DNA of 64,000 bases from Thalassolituus maritimus (lineage in GTDB: Bacteria; Pseudomonadota; Gammaproteobacteria; Pseudomonadales; Oceanobacteraceae): NCBI RefSeq assembly GCF_900156675.1, contig NZ_FTOH01000003.1, positions 372,001 to 436,000 on the forward strand, in the 5' to 3' direction. Below are positions 26,317 to 34,178 of this stretch, in pieces. The position numbers were made by a program, and so were the translations under genes. Every line of letters starts with the position of its first letter. Position 1 is the first letter of the stretch. Under the pieces are notes generated by a model. The model saw only the letters and a program-made list of their open reading frames with translations. It was not told the DNA's origin and searched no databases.

Positions 26317-28686
26317 TTGACCGATTATGTTCTCAGGTTTAATCAGGTAACCATCAATGACGTTGAGCGCGTTGGCGGTAAGAATGCATCACTTGGCGAA
26401 ATGATCGGAAACCTCTCGGCCGCTGGCGTTTCAGTGCCAGACGGTTTCGCAACAACGGCAGATGCCTATCGGGAGTTTCTCGCCTATGAGGGCCTGGACG
26501 GACGAATTAATGATGCGCTTCAGGGACTGGATGTTGATGATATTCAGGCGCTGACTTCGACAGGCAAGCAGATCCGCGAGTGGATTCATGAAGCGCCTCT
26601 GCCGCCAAAGCTGGAAGAGCGTGTTCGTGAAGAGTTCTCATGGCTGGAGGACGGTAATGACAATATGGCCGTTGCTGTGCGCTCATCAGCCACTGCAGAA
26701 GACCTGCCTGATGCTTCTTTCGCTGGCCAGCAGGAGACACACCTCAATATTGTTGGCATCGATAACGTGCTTTTTGCGATCCGTGATGTCTTTGCTTCTC
26801 TGTTTAACGACCGTGCGATCGCTTACCGTGAGCATCAGGGCTTTGATCATCACAAGGTTGCTCTGTCTGCAGGCATTCAACGCATGGTTCGCAGTGAGAC
26901 TGCATCAAGCGGTGTCATGTTTACTTTGGATACAGAATCTGGATTCGACGATGTCGTATTTATAACCTCCTCATATGGCCTTGGCGAAACCGTTGTGCAG
27001 GGTGCGGTAAACCCTGACGAGTTTTACGTTCACAAGCGCAACCTGACCGAAGGTCGACCATCGATTCTGCGTCGCAATCTTGGTGCTAAAGCCATCAAGA
27101 TGATTTACAACAAAGAGGCTTCGGTCGGTAAATCGGTTGAGACCCAACGCGTTGATCGTGACCTACGCAGAATATTTTCTATTACTGATGACGAAGTGCA
27201 GTCGCTTGCTCGTCAGGCAATGATCATTGAGAAACACTACGGCCGCCCAATGGATATTGAGTGGGCGAAAGATGGTGATGATGGCAAGCTTTATATTGTC
27301 CAGGCCCGCCCGGAAACCGTAAAAAGTCGCGCCAGTAAAAACGTGATGGAGCGCTACCTGCTGAAAGAAACTGGCAATATTCTTGCTGAAGGCCGGAGTA
27401 TTGGCCACCGGATTGGTAAGGGTAAAGTACGCGTTATTGAACATATCGAAGATATGGACAAGGTGCAGGAAGGCGAAGTACTCGTAGCTGATATGACGGA
27501 CCCTGACTGGGAACCGGTGATGAAGCGCTCAGCCGCAATTGTTACCAATCGAGGTGGTCGTACCTGTCACGCAGCAATCATTGCCCGTGAGCTAGGCATT
27601 CCCGCTGTTGTTGGTTGCGATGATGCAACAGACAGACTCTTCGACGGCCAGGAAGTCACCGTTTCTTGTGCAGAAGGTGATACCGGCTTTGTTTACGAAG
27701 GTGCGCTTGATTTTGATGTTCGCACCAACAGCGTGGATTCGATGCCGGATCTTGATCTTAAGATTATGATGAATGTCGGCAATCCGGATCGTGCTTTTGA
27801 TTTTCAGTCATTACCGAACGCCGGTGTTGGCCTTGCACGCCTGGAATTTATTATTAACCGCATGATCGGTGTTCACCCGAAAGCACTTCTGAATTTTGAT
27901 CAGCTGCCTGAGGATGTGAAACCTACCGTCGAGCGTCGTATCTCTGGGTACAGCGAACCTGTTGATTTCTACGTGGATAAGTTGGTTGAAGGTATATCAA
28001 CTCTGGCTGCTGCATTCTGGCCGAAGCGCGTTATCGTTCGTCTTTCTGACTTTAAATCAAACGAATACGCCAACCTGATTGGTGGGCGCTTGTTTGAGCC
28101 GGAAGAAGAAAACCCTATGCTGGGTTTCCGTGGCGCGTCGCGCTATATCTCCAAAAATTTCCGTGACTGTTTCGAACTCGAATGTCGGGCGATGAAAAAA
28201 GTCCGCAATGAAATGGGCTTCACCAATGTTGAAATTATGGTGCCATTTGTTCGCACCGTCGGTGAAGCAGAGCAGGTGGTCGAGCTGCTTGCGGAAAACG
28301 GCCTTAAGCGTGGTGAGAATGACCTGCGCCTGATCATGATGTGTGAGCTTCCTGCAAACGCGATTCTTGCAGAGCAGTTCCTTGAGCATTTTGACGGTTT
28401 CTCTGTTGGCTCGAATGACCTCACGCAACTGACGCTGGGTCTGGATCGGGATTCCGGCATTATTGCTCACCTCTTTGATGAGCGTAATGCGGCAATTCTG
28501 GCTCTGCTTGAGAACGCCATTGATGCGTGTAAGAAAGCAGGCAAGTACATCGGCATCTGCGGTCAGGGGCCGTCGGATCATCCGGACTTCGCACGCTGGT
28601 TAATGGATAAAGGTATCGACAGTATTTCTCTGAACCCAGATTCCGTATTGGATACCTGGTTCTTTCTTGCAAACAAGCAAGACTGA
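26317..28686 (+). CDS. ppsA: Phosphoenolpyruvate synthase
   Basis: 789 residues from a TTG start, chosen because AAGGAGAG lies about 6 bases upstream and MTDYVLRFNQV fits the family N-terminus; an upstream GTG would add 32 poorly conserved residues. Domains: ATP-binding (GGKNASLGEMIGNL, AVAVRSSATAEDLPDASFAG), swivelling domain with catalytic His near 418 (GGRTCHAAIIARE, with the PpsR-target Thr next to it), and the PEP-binding barrel (MCELPANAILAEQF, GSNDLTQLTLGLDRD). It makes PEP from pyruvate and ATP for gluconeogenesis. Confidence 0.96.
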   Translation: MTDYVLRFNQVTINDVERVGGKNASLGEMIGNLSAAGVSVPDGFATTADAYREFLAYEGLDGRINDALQGLDVDDIQALTSTGKQIREWIHEAPLPPKLEERVREEFSWLEDGNDNMAVAVRSSATAEDLPDASFAGQQETHLNIVGIDNVLFAIRDVFASLFNDRAIAYREHQGFDHHKVALSAGIQRMVRSETASSGVMFTLDTESGFDDVVFITSSYGLGETVVQGAVNPDEFYVHKRNLTEGRPSILRRNLGAKAIKMIYNKEASVGKSVETQRVDRDLRRIFSITDDEVQSLARQAMIIEKHYGRPMDIEWAKDGDDGKLYIVQARPETVKSRASKNVMERYLLKETGNILAEGRSIGHRIGKGKVRVIEHIEDMDKVQEGEVLVADMTDPDWEPVMKRSAAIVTNRGGRTCHAAIIARELGIPAVVGCDDATDRLFDGQEVTVSCAEGDTGFVYEGALDFDVRTNSVDSMPDLDLKIMMNVGNPDRAFDFQSLPNAGVGLARLEFIINRMIGVHPKALLNFDQLPEDVKPTVERRISGYSEPVDFYVDKLVEGISTLAAAFWPKRVIVRLSDFKSNEYANLIGGRLFEPEEENPMLGFRGASRYISKNFRDCFELECRAMKKVRNEMGFTNVEIMVPFVRTVGEAEQVVELLAENGLKRGENDLRLIMMCELPANAILAEQFLEHFDGFSVGSNDLTQLTLGLDRDSGIIAHLFDERNAAILALLENAIDACKKAGKYIGICGQGPSDHPDFARWLMDKGIDSISLNPDSVLDTWFFLANKQD

Positions 28687-28713
28687 CCAACCCAAGTAAA
28701 GGACGAACGCTAT

Positions 28714-29667
28714 ATGAAGAGCAGCAGTTCGCTGTTCCCCGTGACGTTAGCGCGGGCTGATATCCTTGGCGATCTCTCTGAGGATATCTATCTGGTGAAA
28801 CACAATCGTGATCCGGATCCGAGTGTGCAGATAGCACTTTCGCGGATTGGCCTGGCTGGTAAAGAGCAAGGTGAGGACAGAGGGTTTCCGGTTGTTCTCG
28901 TTCACGGTAGTTTCACCAATAAAGGCTTTTGGTTATCGGCGAAAGGGCGCGGAATGGCCCGTTTTCTGGTCGATAAGGGCTTCGACGTCTGGTTGTATGA
29001 GCACCGTGGACATGGTCAGTCCCCCCGTAATGATGACTATCAAAAAAATACTGTTGAGCGGTACGCGCGCTTTGATGTTCCTGCGGTTCATGAGTTTATT
29101 CACGAGCAGAGTGGTCGTTATCCCGCATGGCTCGGGCATTCACTAGGCGGAACAATCATTGCAACAGCTATATCCGGTGGCTTTCTGACTTCGTTGCCAG
29201 CATTTGCCATGTTTGGTACGCAAGTGGTGCGCCCGAATATGGCGTTGCAGGTTCCGCTCGCGGGTCCAATTGCTCGTGCGCTTGTTTCTTTCAGGAAAGA
29301 GCTGGACGGTCGCCAGATGAAAATTGGGCCTGAAAACGAACCTGCAGGTGTCATTAATGAGTACCTTGCACGGCATAGTCTGCTGGGGCGTTGGAAGTTA
29401 CCATCGACTGGCGAGGCCCTCCTGCCCAAGTGGAAAGAGGCGACAGTTCCTCTGCTGGGTGTTTCTGCAGCGGGTGATACCACGGACCCGGCGAAGTACT
29501 GTCAGCGTTTTTATCGTATGTACGGCGGCCCTAAAGAGGAGCTTCTCCTGGGGGTTGAAAGTGGCTTTAGCAAAGACTTTGCTCACATTGATATGCTTAT
29601 TGGTGAGGATGCCGAACGCGAAGTCTGGCCGAGGGTCAGTAACTGGCTGGGGGCTTATGCAAGCTGA
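28714..29667 (+). CDS. Alpha/beta hydrolase
   Basis: 317 residues. Motifs: VVLVHGSFTNKGFW (oxyanion loop), WLYEHRGHGQSP, the nucleophile elbow GHSLGG and a late His (FAHIDML). It resembles serine hydrolases close to esterases/lipases; the substrate is unknown. It starts 27 bp after ppsA and overlaps the next gene by 11 bp, so the three genes to rraA probably share a transcript. Confidence 0.82.
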   Translation: MKSSSSLFPVTLARADILGDLSEDIYLVKHNRDPDPSVQIALSRIGLAGKEQGEDRGFPVVLVHGSFTNKGFWLSAKGRGMARFLVDKGFDVWLYEHRGHGQSPRNDDYQKNTVERYARFDVPAVHEFIHEQSGRYPAWLGHSLGGTIIATAISGGFLTSLPAFAMFGTQVVRPNMALQVPLAGPIARALVSFRKELDGRQMKIGPENEPAGVINEYLARHSLLGRWKLPSTGEALLPKWKEATVPLLGVSAAGDTTDPAKYCQRFYRMYGGPKEELLLGVESGFSKDFAHIDMLIGEDAEREVWPRVSNWLGAYAS

Positions 29668-30373
29668 CCAGCATATTGAAGGACAGCCAGAGGGGCTGAC
29701 AGAAGGGCAAGATAAGGAGTCTGCTGGTCGTATTGCTGTCATCGTTGGTGTCACCGGGCTGATTGGCTCGCACTTGCTAGATCGCATATTGCAGTCGAAC
29801 CGCTATCGTAGAGTCGTCGCCATTGCCCGTAGTTCTGCGCCGGATTCTGTTAGGAAATACATCGATAGCGGTCAGCTGATCTGGCAGTCGTTTTCTGAGT
29901 CTATGCCCGATCATGTTGATCATTTCTTCTGTGCACTTGGTACGACGCAAAAAGTGGCTGGCAAGGCAGGCCTTGCGGCGGTCGATCGGGATCTGGTTGT
30001 TGAGACCGCATCTGTCGCGATCGCAAACGGTGCCAGTCTCTGTTCGGTTGTCAGTGCGACTGGAGCGGATGCCCGTTCGATATTCTTTTACAACAGGATT
30101 AAAGGTGAAATGGAGGCGGAGGTCAGCGAGTTAGGTTCCCGTTGTGTGCAATTCTGGCAACCCTCTGTATTGCTGGGCGAACGCAGTGAGGACCGGTTTG
30201 CAGAAAAAATTGCGGGTTGTATCCTGCGTTCGCCTTTACCTAAAAACATTCAGGCTCGGGATGGCGCCGCTGTTGCCTCAGCGATGGTAGTAGCCGCTGG
30301 TCAGAATCTGACCGGAATACACCGATTTAAAGTACGTGAAATAGACATGTTTAACTCAGGAGAGACGCTATGA
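29657..30373 (+). CDS. NAD(P)-binding Rossmann protein (atypical SDR, HTATIP2-like)
   Basis: 238 residues from the ATG at 29657 overlapping the hydrolase stop. After a short polar N-terminus comes the nucleotide loop [18 protein letters not shown], then ALGTT, SATGAD and the [13 protein letters not shown] segment (Tyr-x-x-x-Lys) and QPSVLLGER, as in atypical short-chain dehydrogenases of the HTATIP2/YbjT type. Substrate unknown. The stop overlaps the rraA start by four bases. Confidence 0.8.
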   Translation: MQADQHIEGQPEGLTEGQDKESAGRIAVIVGVTGLIGSHLLDRILQSNRYRRVVAIARSSAPDSVRKYIDSGQLIWQSFSESMPDHVDHFFCALGTTQKVAGKAGLAAVDRDLVVETASVAIANGASLCSVVSATGADARSIFFYNRIKGEMEAEVSELGSRCVQFWQPSVLLGERSEDRFAEKIAGCILRSPLPKNIQARDGAAVASAMVVAAGQNLTGIHRFKVREIDMFNSGETL

Positions 30374-30864
30374 CTCAATATGTAACCCCGGATCTTTGTG
30401 ATGAATACCCGGATCTCATCACTGTTGTAGAGCCGATGTTCAATAACTACGGTGCTCGCGAATCTTTTGGTGGCGAAATCGTAACTGTTAAATGCCACGA
30501 AGATAACTCGAAAGTTAAAGAGCTGGTCGACACCGACGGCAAGGGCAAAGTCATGGTTGTTGATGGTGGCGGCTCCATGCGCCACGCGCTGCTGGGCGAT
30601 ATGCTGGCTGAAAAGGCAGCTAAAAACGGTTGGGAAGGTATTATTATCTACGGCTGTATCCGCGATGTTGATGTCATCATGGAAACTGAACTGGGCGTTC
30701 AGGCGCTGGCGACTAACCCGCTGAAAACTGATAAGCGCGGGCTGGGCGACGTAAACGTTAAGGTCAAGTTCGGTGGTGTTGATTTTGTGCCCGGCCAGTT
30801 CGTTTATGCCGATAACAACGGCATTATCGTTTCTCCGCAGAAGCTGGAAATGCCAGAAGCCTGA
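30370..30864 (+). CDS. rraA: RNase E activity regulator RraA
   Basis: 164 residues, full length. Motifs [38 protein letters not shown] and IYGCIRDVD are those of RraA, a trimeric ring protein that binds RNase E and slows mRNA decay. Its partner gene rne is at 38319-41102. It ends a three-gene overlapped unit and is followed by a terminator. Confidence 0.95.
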   Translation: MTQYVTPDLCDEYPDLITVVEPMFNNYGARESFGGEIVTVKCHEDNSKVKELVDTDGKGKVMVVDGGGSMRHALLGDMLAEKAAKNGWEGIIIYGCIRDVDVIMETELGVQALATNPLKTDKRGLGDVNVKVKFGGVDFVPGQFVYADNNGIIVSPQKLEMPEA

Positions 30865-30920
30865 GTTAACGCTGTTAAATCAACCGCTTGGTTGTTGGGT
30901 TGATGACCTGCATGAAAAGG

Positions 30921-30945
30921 AGCCCGGAACGTCCGGGCTTTTTTG
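30921..30945 (+). terminator. Rho-independent terminator after rraA
   Basis: 8-bp stem (agcccgga / tccgggct), three-base loop, T run. Confidence 0.9.
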
Positions 30946-30972
30946 TGCCTTGCTCTCGATAGGGTATGTCTG

Positions 30973-30986
30973 GGTTGTATACAATC
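30973..30986. promoter_or_regulatory. Probable GntR/FCD operator 1 of the prp operon
   Basis: Sequence ggttgtatacaatc contains a 10-bp perfect palindrome (ttgtatacaa) of the type bound by FCD-class GntR repressors. It shares the core ttgt-NN-acaatc with a second site 75 bp downstream. Confidence 0.6.
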
Positions 30987-31047
30987 TTGGTCGTAGATCT
31001 ATTGAAACTCGCATTTTTAGGCGTAGAATGTCGGTCGACTCATTGAG

Positions 31048-31061
31048 GATTGTCGACAATC
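31048..31061. promoter_or_regulatory. Probable GntR/FCD operator 2 of the prp operon
   Basis: gattgtcgacaatc is a perfect 14-bp palindrome ending one base before the start codon of the GntR gene. It matches site 1 outside the two central bases and one flank base. Binding here would block the operon's leader, so autoregulation is likely. Confidence 0.65.
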
Positions 31062-31062
31062 T

Positions 31063-31728
31063 ATGTCTGAAGCCCAAACGCTTGCTGAAAAAGTGTTCTC
31101 TGAATTAGCCACGGCTATTGTGCGCGGAGAGCTTGCTCCCGGCGAAAGGCTGTCGGAGCAGGCATTGGTCACCCGATATGGCGGTAGCCGCGCGCCAATA
31201 AGAGAAGCCATTCAGAAGCTCGAAGCACGCAATCTCGTGGTTCGTGTCCCGCATGCTGGGGCTCGCGTGGTGTCTTTGTCGCTCGAGGAGCTGCGTGATA
31301 TCTATGAAGTCCGCCTTGAACTCGAGAGTATGGCGTGCCGCCTGGCTGCAGAGCGTATGTCTGATGATGAGATCTCCGCACTCGAAAAACTCCTTGAAGA
31401 GCATGCGCGTTCCATTGAAGCGGATCAGGGGCTCAGCTACTACCAGAAGTCGGGCAATCTGGATTTTCATTACCGCATTATCGAAGGCAGCAAAAACAGC
31501 CGTTTGCATCAAATGCTCTGTGGTGACCTCTACCACATAATCCGTATGTATCGTTATCGCACCAGTACCAGCTCAGAGCGCCCCTTGCAGGCATTGAAAG
31601 AACACCAGCGTATTGTGGAGGCGATAAAAAGTCGTGACCCACAACTCGCCGAACTACTGATGAGACGCCATATCCAGGTGTCTTTGACTAACCTTGAAAC
31701 TCGTCTGGCTCACGAGGCCCGGCATTAA
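31063..31728 (+). CDS. GntR-family (FCD) regulator of the methylcitrate operon
   Basis: 221 residues. N-terminal winged HTH (AIVRGELAPGERLSEQALVTRYGGSRAPIREA) and C-terminal FCD ligand domain with metal-binding His/Asp positions (NLDFHYRII, LMRRHI). In Pseudomonas-type genomes a GntR gene in this place controls prpBC-acnD-prpF in response to methylcitrate-cycle metabolites. GAGGA lies 13 bases before the ATG, a long spacing forced by the operator palindrome between them. Confidence 0.9.
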   Translation: MSEAQTLAEKVFSELATAIVRGELAPGERLSEQALVTRYGGSRAPIREAIQKLEARNLVVRVPHAGARVVSLSLEELRDIYEVRLELESMACRLAAERMSDDEISALEKLLEEHARSIEADQGLSYYQKSGNLDFHYRIIEGSKNSRLHQMLCGDLYHIIRMYRYRTSTSSERPLQALKEHQRIVEAIKSRDPQLAELLMRRHIQVSLTNLETRLAHEARH

Positions 31729-31752
31729 CTTATACGGCACAGGAGACCTGAT

Positions 31753-32631
31753 ATGACCCCAGGCCAGAAATTCCGTAAGGCGCTTGAAGACAACAAGCCG
31801 CTGCAAATTGTTGGTACCATCAATGCGTACGCCGCAATGATGGCTGAAAAAATTGGCCATCAGGCGATCTACCTCTCTGGTGGCGGCGTGGCGAACGCCT
31901 CTTACGGCCTGCCAGACCTTGGTATGACGTCGCTGAATGACGTTGTTGAAGATGTTCGCCGTATCACCTCTGCAAGCTCATTGCCTCTGCTGGTTGATAT
32001 TGATACGGGCTGGGGCGGCGCATTCAACATTGCTCGCACCATTAAAGAGATGGAAAAGGCCGGTGCTGCTGCAGTGCATATCGAAGATCAGGTCGCTCAG
32101 AAGCGTTGTGGTCACCGCCCGAACAAAGAAATCGTGTCTAAAGAAGAAATGGTCGACCGTATTAAAGCGGCTGTCGATGCTCGAACTGATCCGGATTTCT
32201 TCATTATGGCGCGTACCGATGCGTTCGCTCAGGAAGGTCTGGAAGCGGCGATTGAACGTGCGAAGGCATGTGTTGAAGCTGGCGCCGACGGCATCTTCGC
32301 TGAGGCTGTGAAGACCGAAGAGCACTATCGTGCTTTTGCTGAAGCTCTGGATGTGCCAATTCTGGCGAACATCACCGAATTCGGTCAGACCGAACTGTGG
32401 AGCCGCGAACAGTTGGGTGAGTGGGGCGCCGCGATGGTTCTGTACCCGCTGAGCGCTTTCCGTGCGATGAATAAAGCAGCTGAGACGGTTTATAAGAGCC
32501 TGCTTGAAGAAGGTCATCAGCGTAAGGTTGTCGACATTATGCAGACCCGTATGGAGCTGTACGATTACCTGAACTACCACGATTTTGAACAGAAGCTAGA
32601 TGCTCTGTTCGAAGAAGGTAAGAATAAATAA
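31753..32631 (+). CDS. prpB: Methylisocitrate lyase
   Basis: 292 residues. It cleaves 2-methylisocitrate to pyruvate and succinate. Motifs: [38 protein letters not shown] (catalytic Cys, isocitrate lyase family), [10 protein letters not shown]. It follows the regulator by 24 bp with AGGAG before the ATG. Downstream spacing to prpC is 86 bp and includes a weak hairpin. Confidence 0.96.
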   Translation: MTPGQKFRKALEDNKPLQIVGTINAYAAMMAEKIGHQAIYLSGGGVANASYGLPDLGMTSLNDVVEDVRRITSASSLPLLVDIDTGWGGAFNIARTIKEMEKAGAAAVHIEDQVAQKRCGHRPNKEIVSKEEMVDRIKAAVDARTDPDFFIMARTDAFAQEGLEAAIERAKACVEAGADGIFAEAVKTEEHYRAFAEALDVPILANITEFGQTELWSREQLGEWGAAMVLYPLSAFRAMNKAAETVYKSLLEEGHQRKVVDIMQTRMELYDYLNYHDFEQKLDALFEEGKNK

Positions 32632-32637
32632 AAGACT

Positions 32638-32661
32638 GGTGAGAGAGTTCTCTCGCCTTTT
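32638..32661 (+). terminator. Weak hairpin between prpB and prpC
   Basis: A 9-bp stem with one G-T pair (ggtgagaga / tctctcgcc) followed by tttt. It may attenuate, or protect the 3' end of prpB mRNA, and does not look like a full stop. Confidence 0.45.
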
Positions 32662-32717
32662 AAATATCAATAATTTCAGATAGTTACATAAAGTATCTAA
32701 AGTTATAGGAGAAGCAC

Positions 32718-33845
32718 ATGGCTGCTGGAAAAGAACTCTCTGGGGCAGGCCTGCGCGGCCAGGTTGCCGGTAAAACTGCGCTTTCGACTGTGGGTAAATC
32801 AGGTTCCGGTCTGACTTACCGTGGTTACGACGTCAAAGACCTCGCTGCAAACTGTGAGTTTGAAGAAGTTGCGTACCTGATCCTGAAAGGTGAGCTGCCT
32901 ACTCGGGCTGAGCTGGATGCCTACAAAACTAAGCTGAAGGGCATGCGTGGTCTGCCACAGGCGCTGAAAGAAGTACTTGAGCGTATTCCTGCGTCTGCGC
33001 ACCCAATGGACGTTATGCGTACCGGTTGCTCAATGCTGGGCAACCTGGAAACCGAAGAAAGCTTCGACGAGCAGCAGGATGCCACCGATCGCATGCTGGC
33101 TATTTTTCCGGGCATGATTAACTACTGGTACAACTTCTCACACAATGACAAGCGCATTGATGAGAATACTGATGCCGACTCTATTGCTGAGCAATTCCTG
33201 TGGACGCTGCATGGCGAGAAGCCTTCTGAGCTGCACGTTCAGGTTATGCAGGCTTCTCTGATTCTGTATGCAGAGCACGAATTCAACGCGTCTACCTTTA
33301 CTGCGCGCGTTTGTGCTTCAACGTTGAGTGACATGCACTCCTGTATTACGGGGGCAATCGGCTCGCTGCGTGGCCCACTGCACGGTGGCGCGAACGAAGC
33401 TGCGATGGAACTGATTGAAGGCATGAACAACCCTGAGCACGCTGAAGAAACCATCATGGGGATGCTGGCTCGCAAAGATAAGATCATGGGCTTCGGTCAC
33501 GCGATCTACAGCGAATCCGATCCACGCAATGCTGTGATCAAAGAGTGGTCTGAGAAGCTGGCGAACGAGAATGGCGATACCAACCTGTACGACATTTCTG
33601 TGCGTTGTGAAGCGGTAATGTGGCGCGAGAAGAAGCTGTTCTGTAACGCTGACTTCTTCCACGCCTCTGCGTACAACTACATGGGCATTCCAACCAAGCT
33701 TTTCACTCCGATCTTCGTATGCTCCCGTCTGACTGGCTGGGCTGCACACGTGATGGAGCAGCGCGCTGACAACCGCATTATCCGTCCAAGCGCTGAATAC
33801 ACTGGTGAAGAGAACCGTGCGGTTCCGGCGATTGCTGACCGCTGA
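32718..33845 (+). CDS. prpC: 2-Methylcitrate synthase
   Basis: 375 residues, type of short citrate synthases. It joins propionyl-CoA and oxaloacetate. Motifs: SGLTYRGYDVKDLA, GSLRGPLHGGANEAAM, MGFGHAIYSESDPR with catalytic His, and the C-terminal RPSAEYTG. TAGGAGA lies before the ATG. Plain citrate synthase is the alternative, but operon context decides. Confidence 0.96.
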   Translation: MAAGKELSGAGLRGQVAGKTALSTVGKSGSGLTYRGYDVKDLAANCEFEEVAYLILKGELPTRAELDAYKTKLKGMRGLPQALKEVLERIPASAHPMDVMRTGCSMLGNLETEESFDEQQDATDRMLAIFPGMINYWYNFSHNDKRIDENTDADSIAEQFLWTLHGEKPSELHVQVMQASLILYAEHEFNASTFTARVCASTLSDMHSCITGAIGSLRGPLHGGANEAAMELIEGMNNPEHAEETIMGMLARKDKIMGFGHAIYSESDPRNAVIKEWSEKLANENGDTNLYDISVRCEAVMWREKKLFCNADFFHASAYNYMGIPTKLFTPIFVCSRLTGWAAHVMEQRADNRIIRPSAEYTGEENRAVPAIADR

Positions 33846-33870
33846 GTCGTTGCTTCGCTAAAAGTTAAAT

Positions 33871-34109
33871 GTGAGAGGCGGCTATTCCTCTCTGGCGCGC
33901 CGTGAACCCATCCCTGGGGACTTGGGCACCACATTCATGTGGTGCACAGCCAGATCGCAACAGCCGCTCTCACTTGAGTACTACGAAGTCCCCGCCATAT
34001 CGAGCGGTGATTTCAGCGGCCCACCCGGTGTAAGGGGTGTGGTTGAAACCCGGTTTTCAACCCTGCATGCCATGGATGGCATGCGGGAGTCTCCAAGGAT
34101 GGATTTACG
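33871..34109. repeat. Symmetric structured intergenic element upstream of acnD
   Basis: The 333-bp gap between prpC and acnD holds no gene. Two 22-bp arms (33901-33922 and 34088-34109) are inverted copies with 18 of 22 matches. Inside each arm, after exactly 3 bp, sits a 20-bp hairpin (33926-33945 and 34065-34084). The hairpins share the centre CAT(T/C)CATG while their stem bases differ but stay paired, which is covariation. A further stem, gtgagaggcggct (33871) with agccgctctcac (33962), and an 8-bp hairpin at 34041-34062 are also present. It resembles palindromic extragenic repeats of gammaproteobacteria. Confidence 0.8.
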
Positions 34110-34178
34110 ACGAGTTGAAAATTGGGTTTCATCCGCGCACCGAATCGAGTGCGCCAAAACCGTGATGAGAAATTGAGT

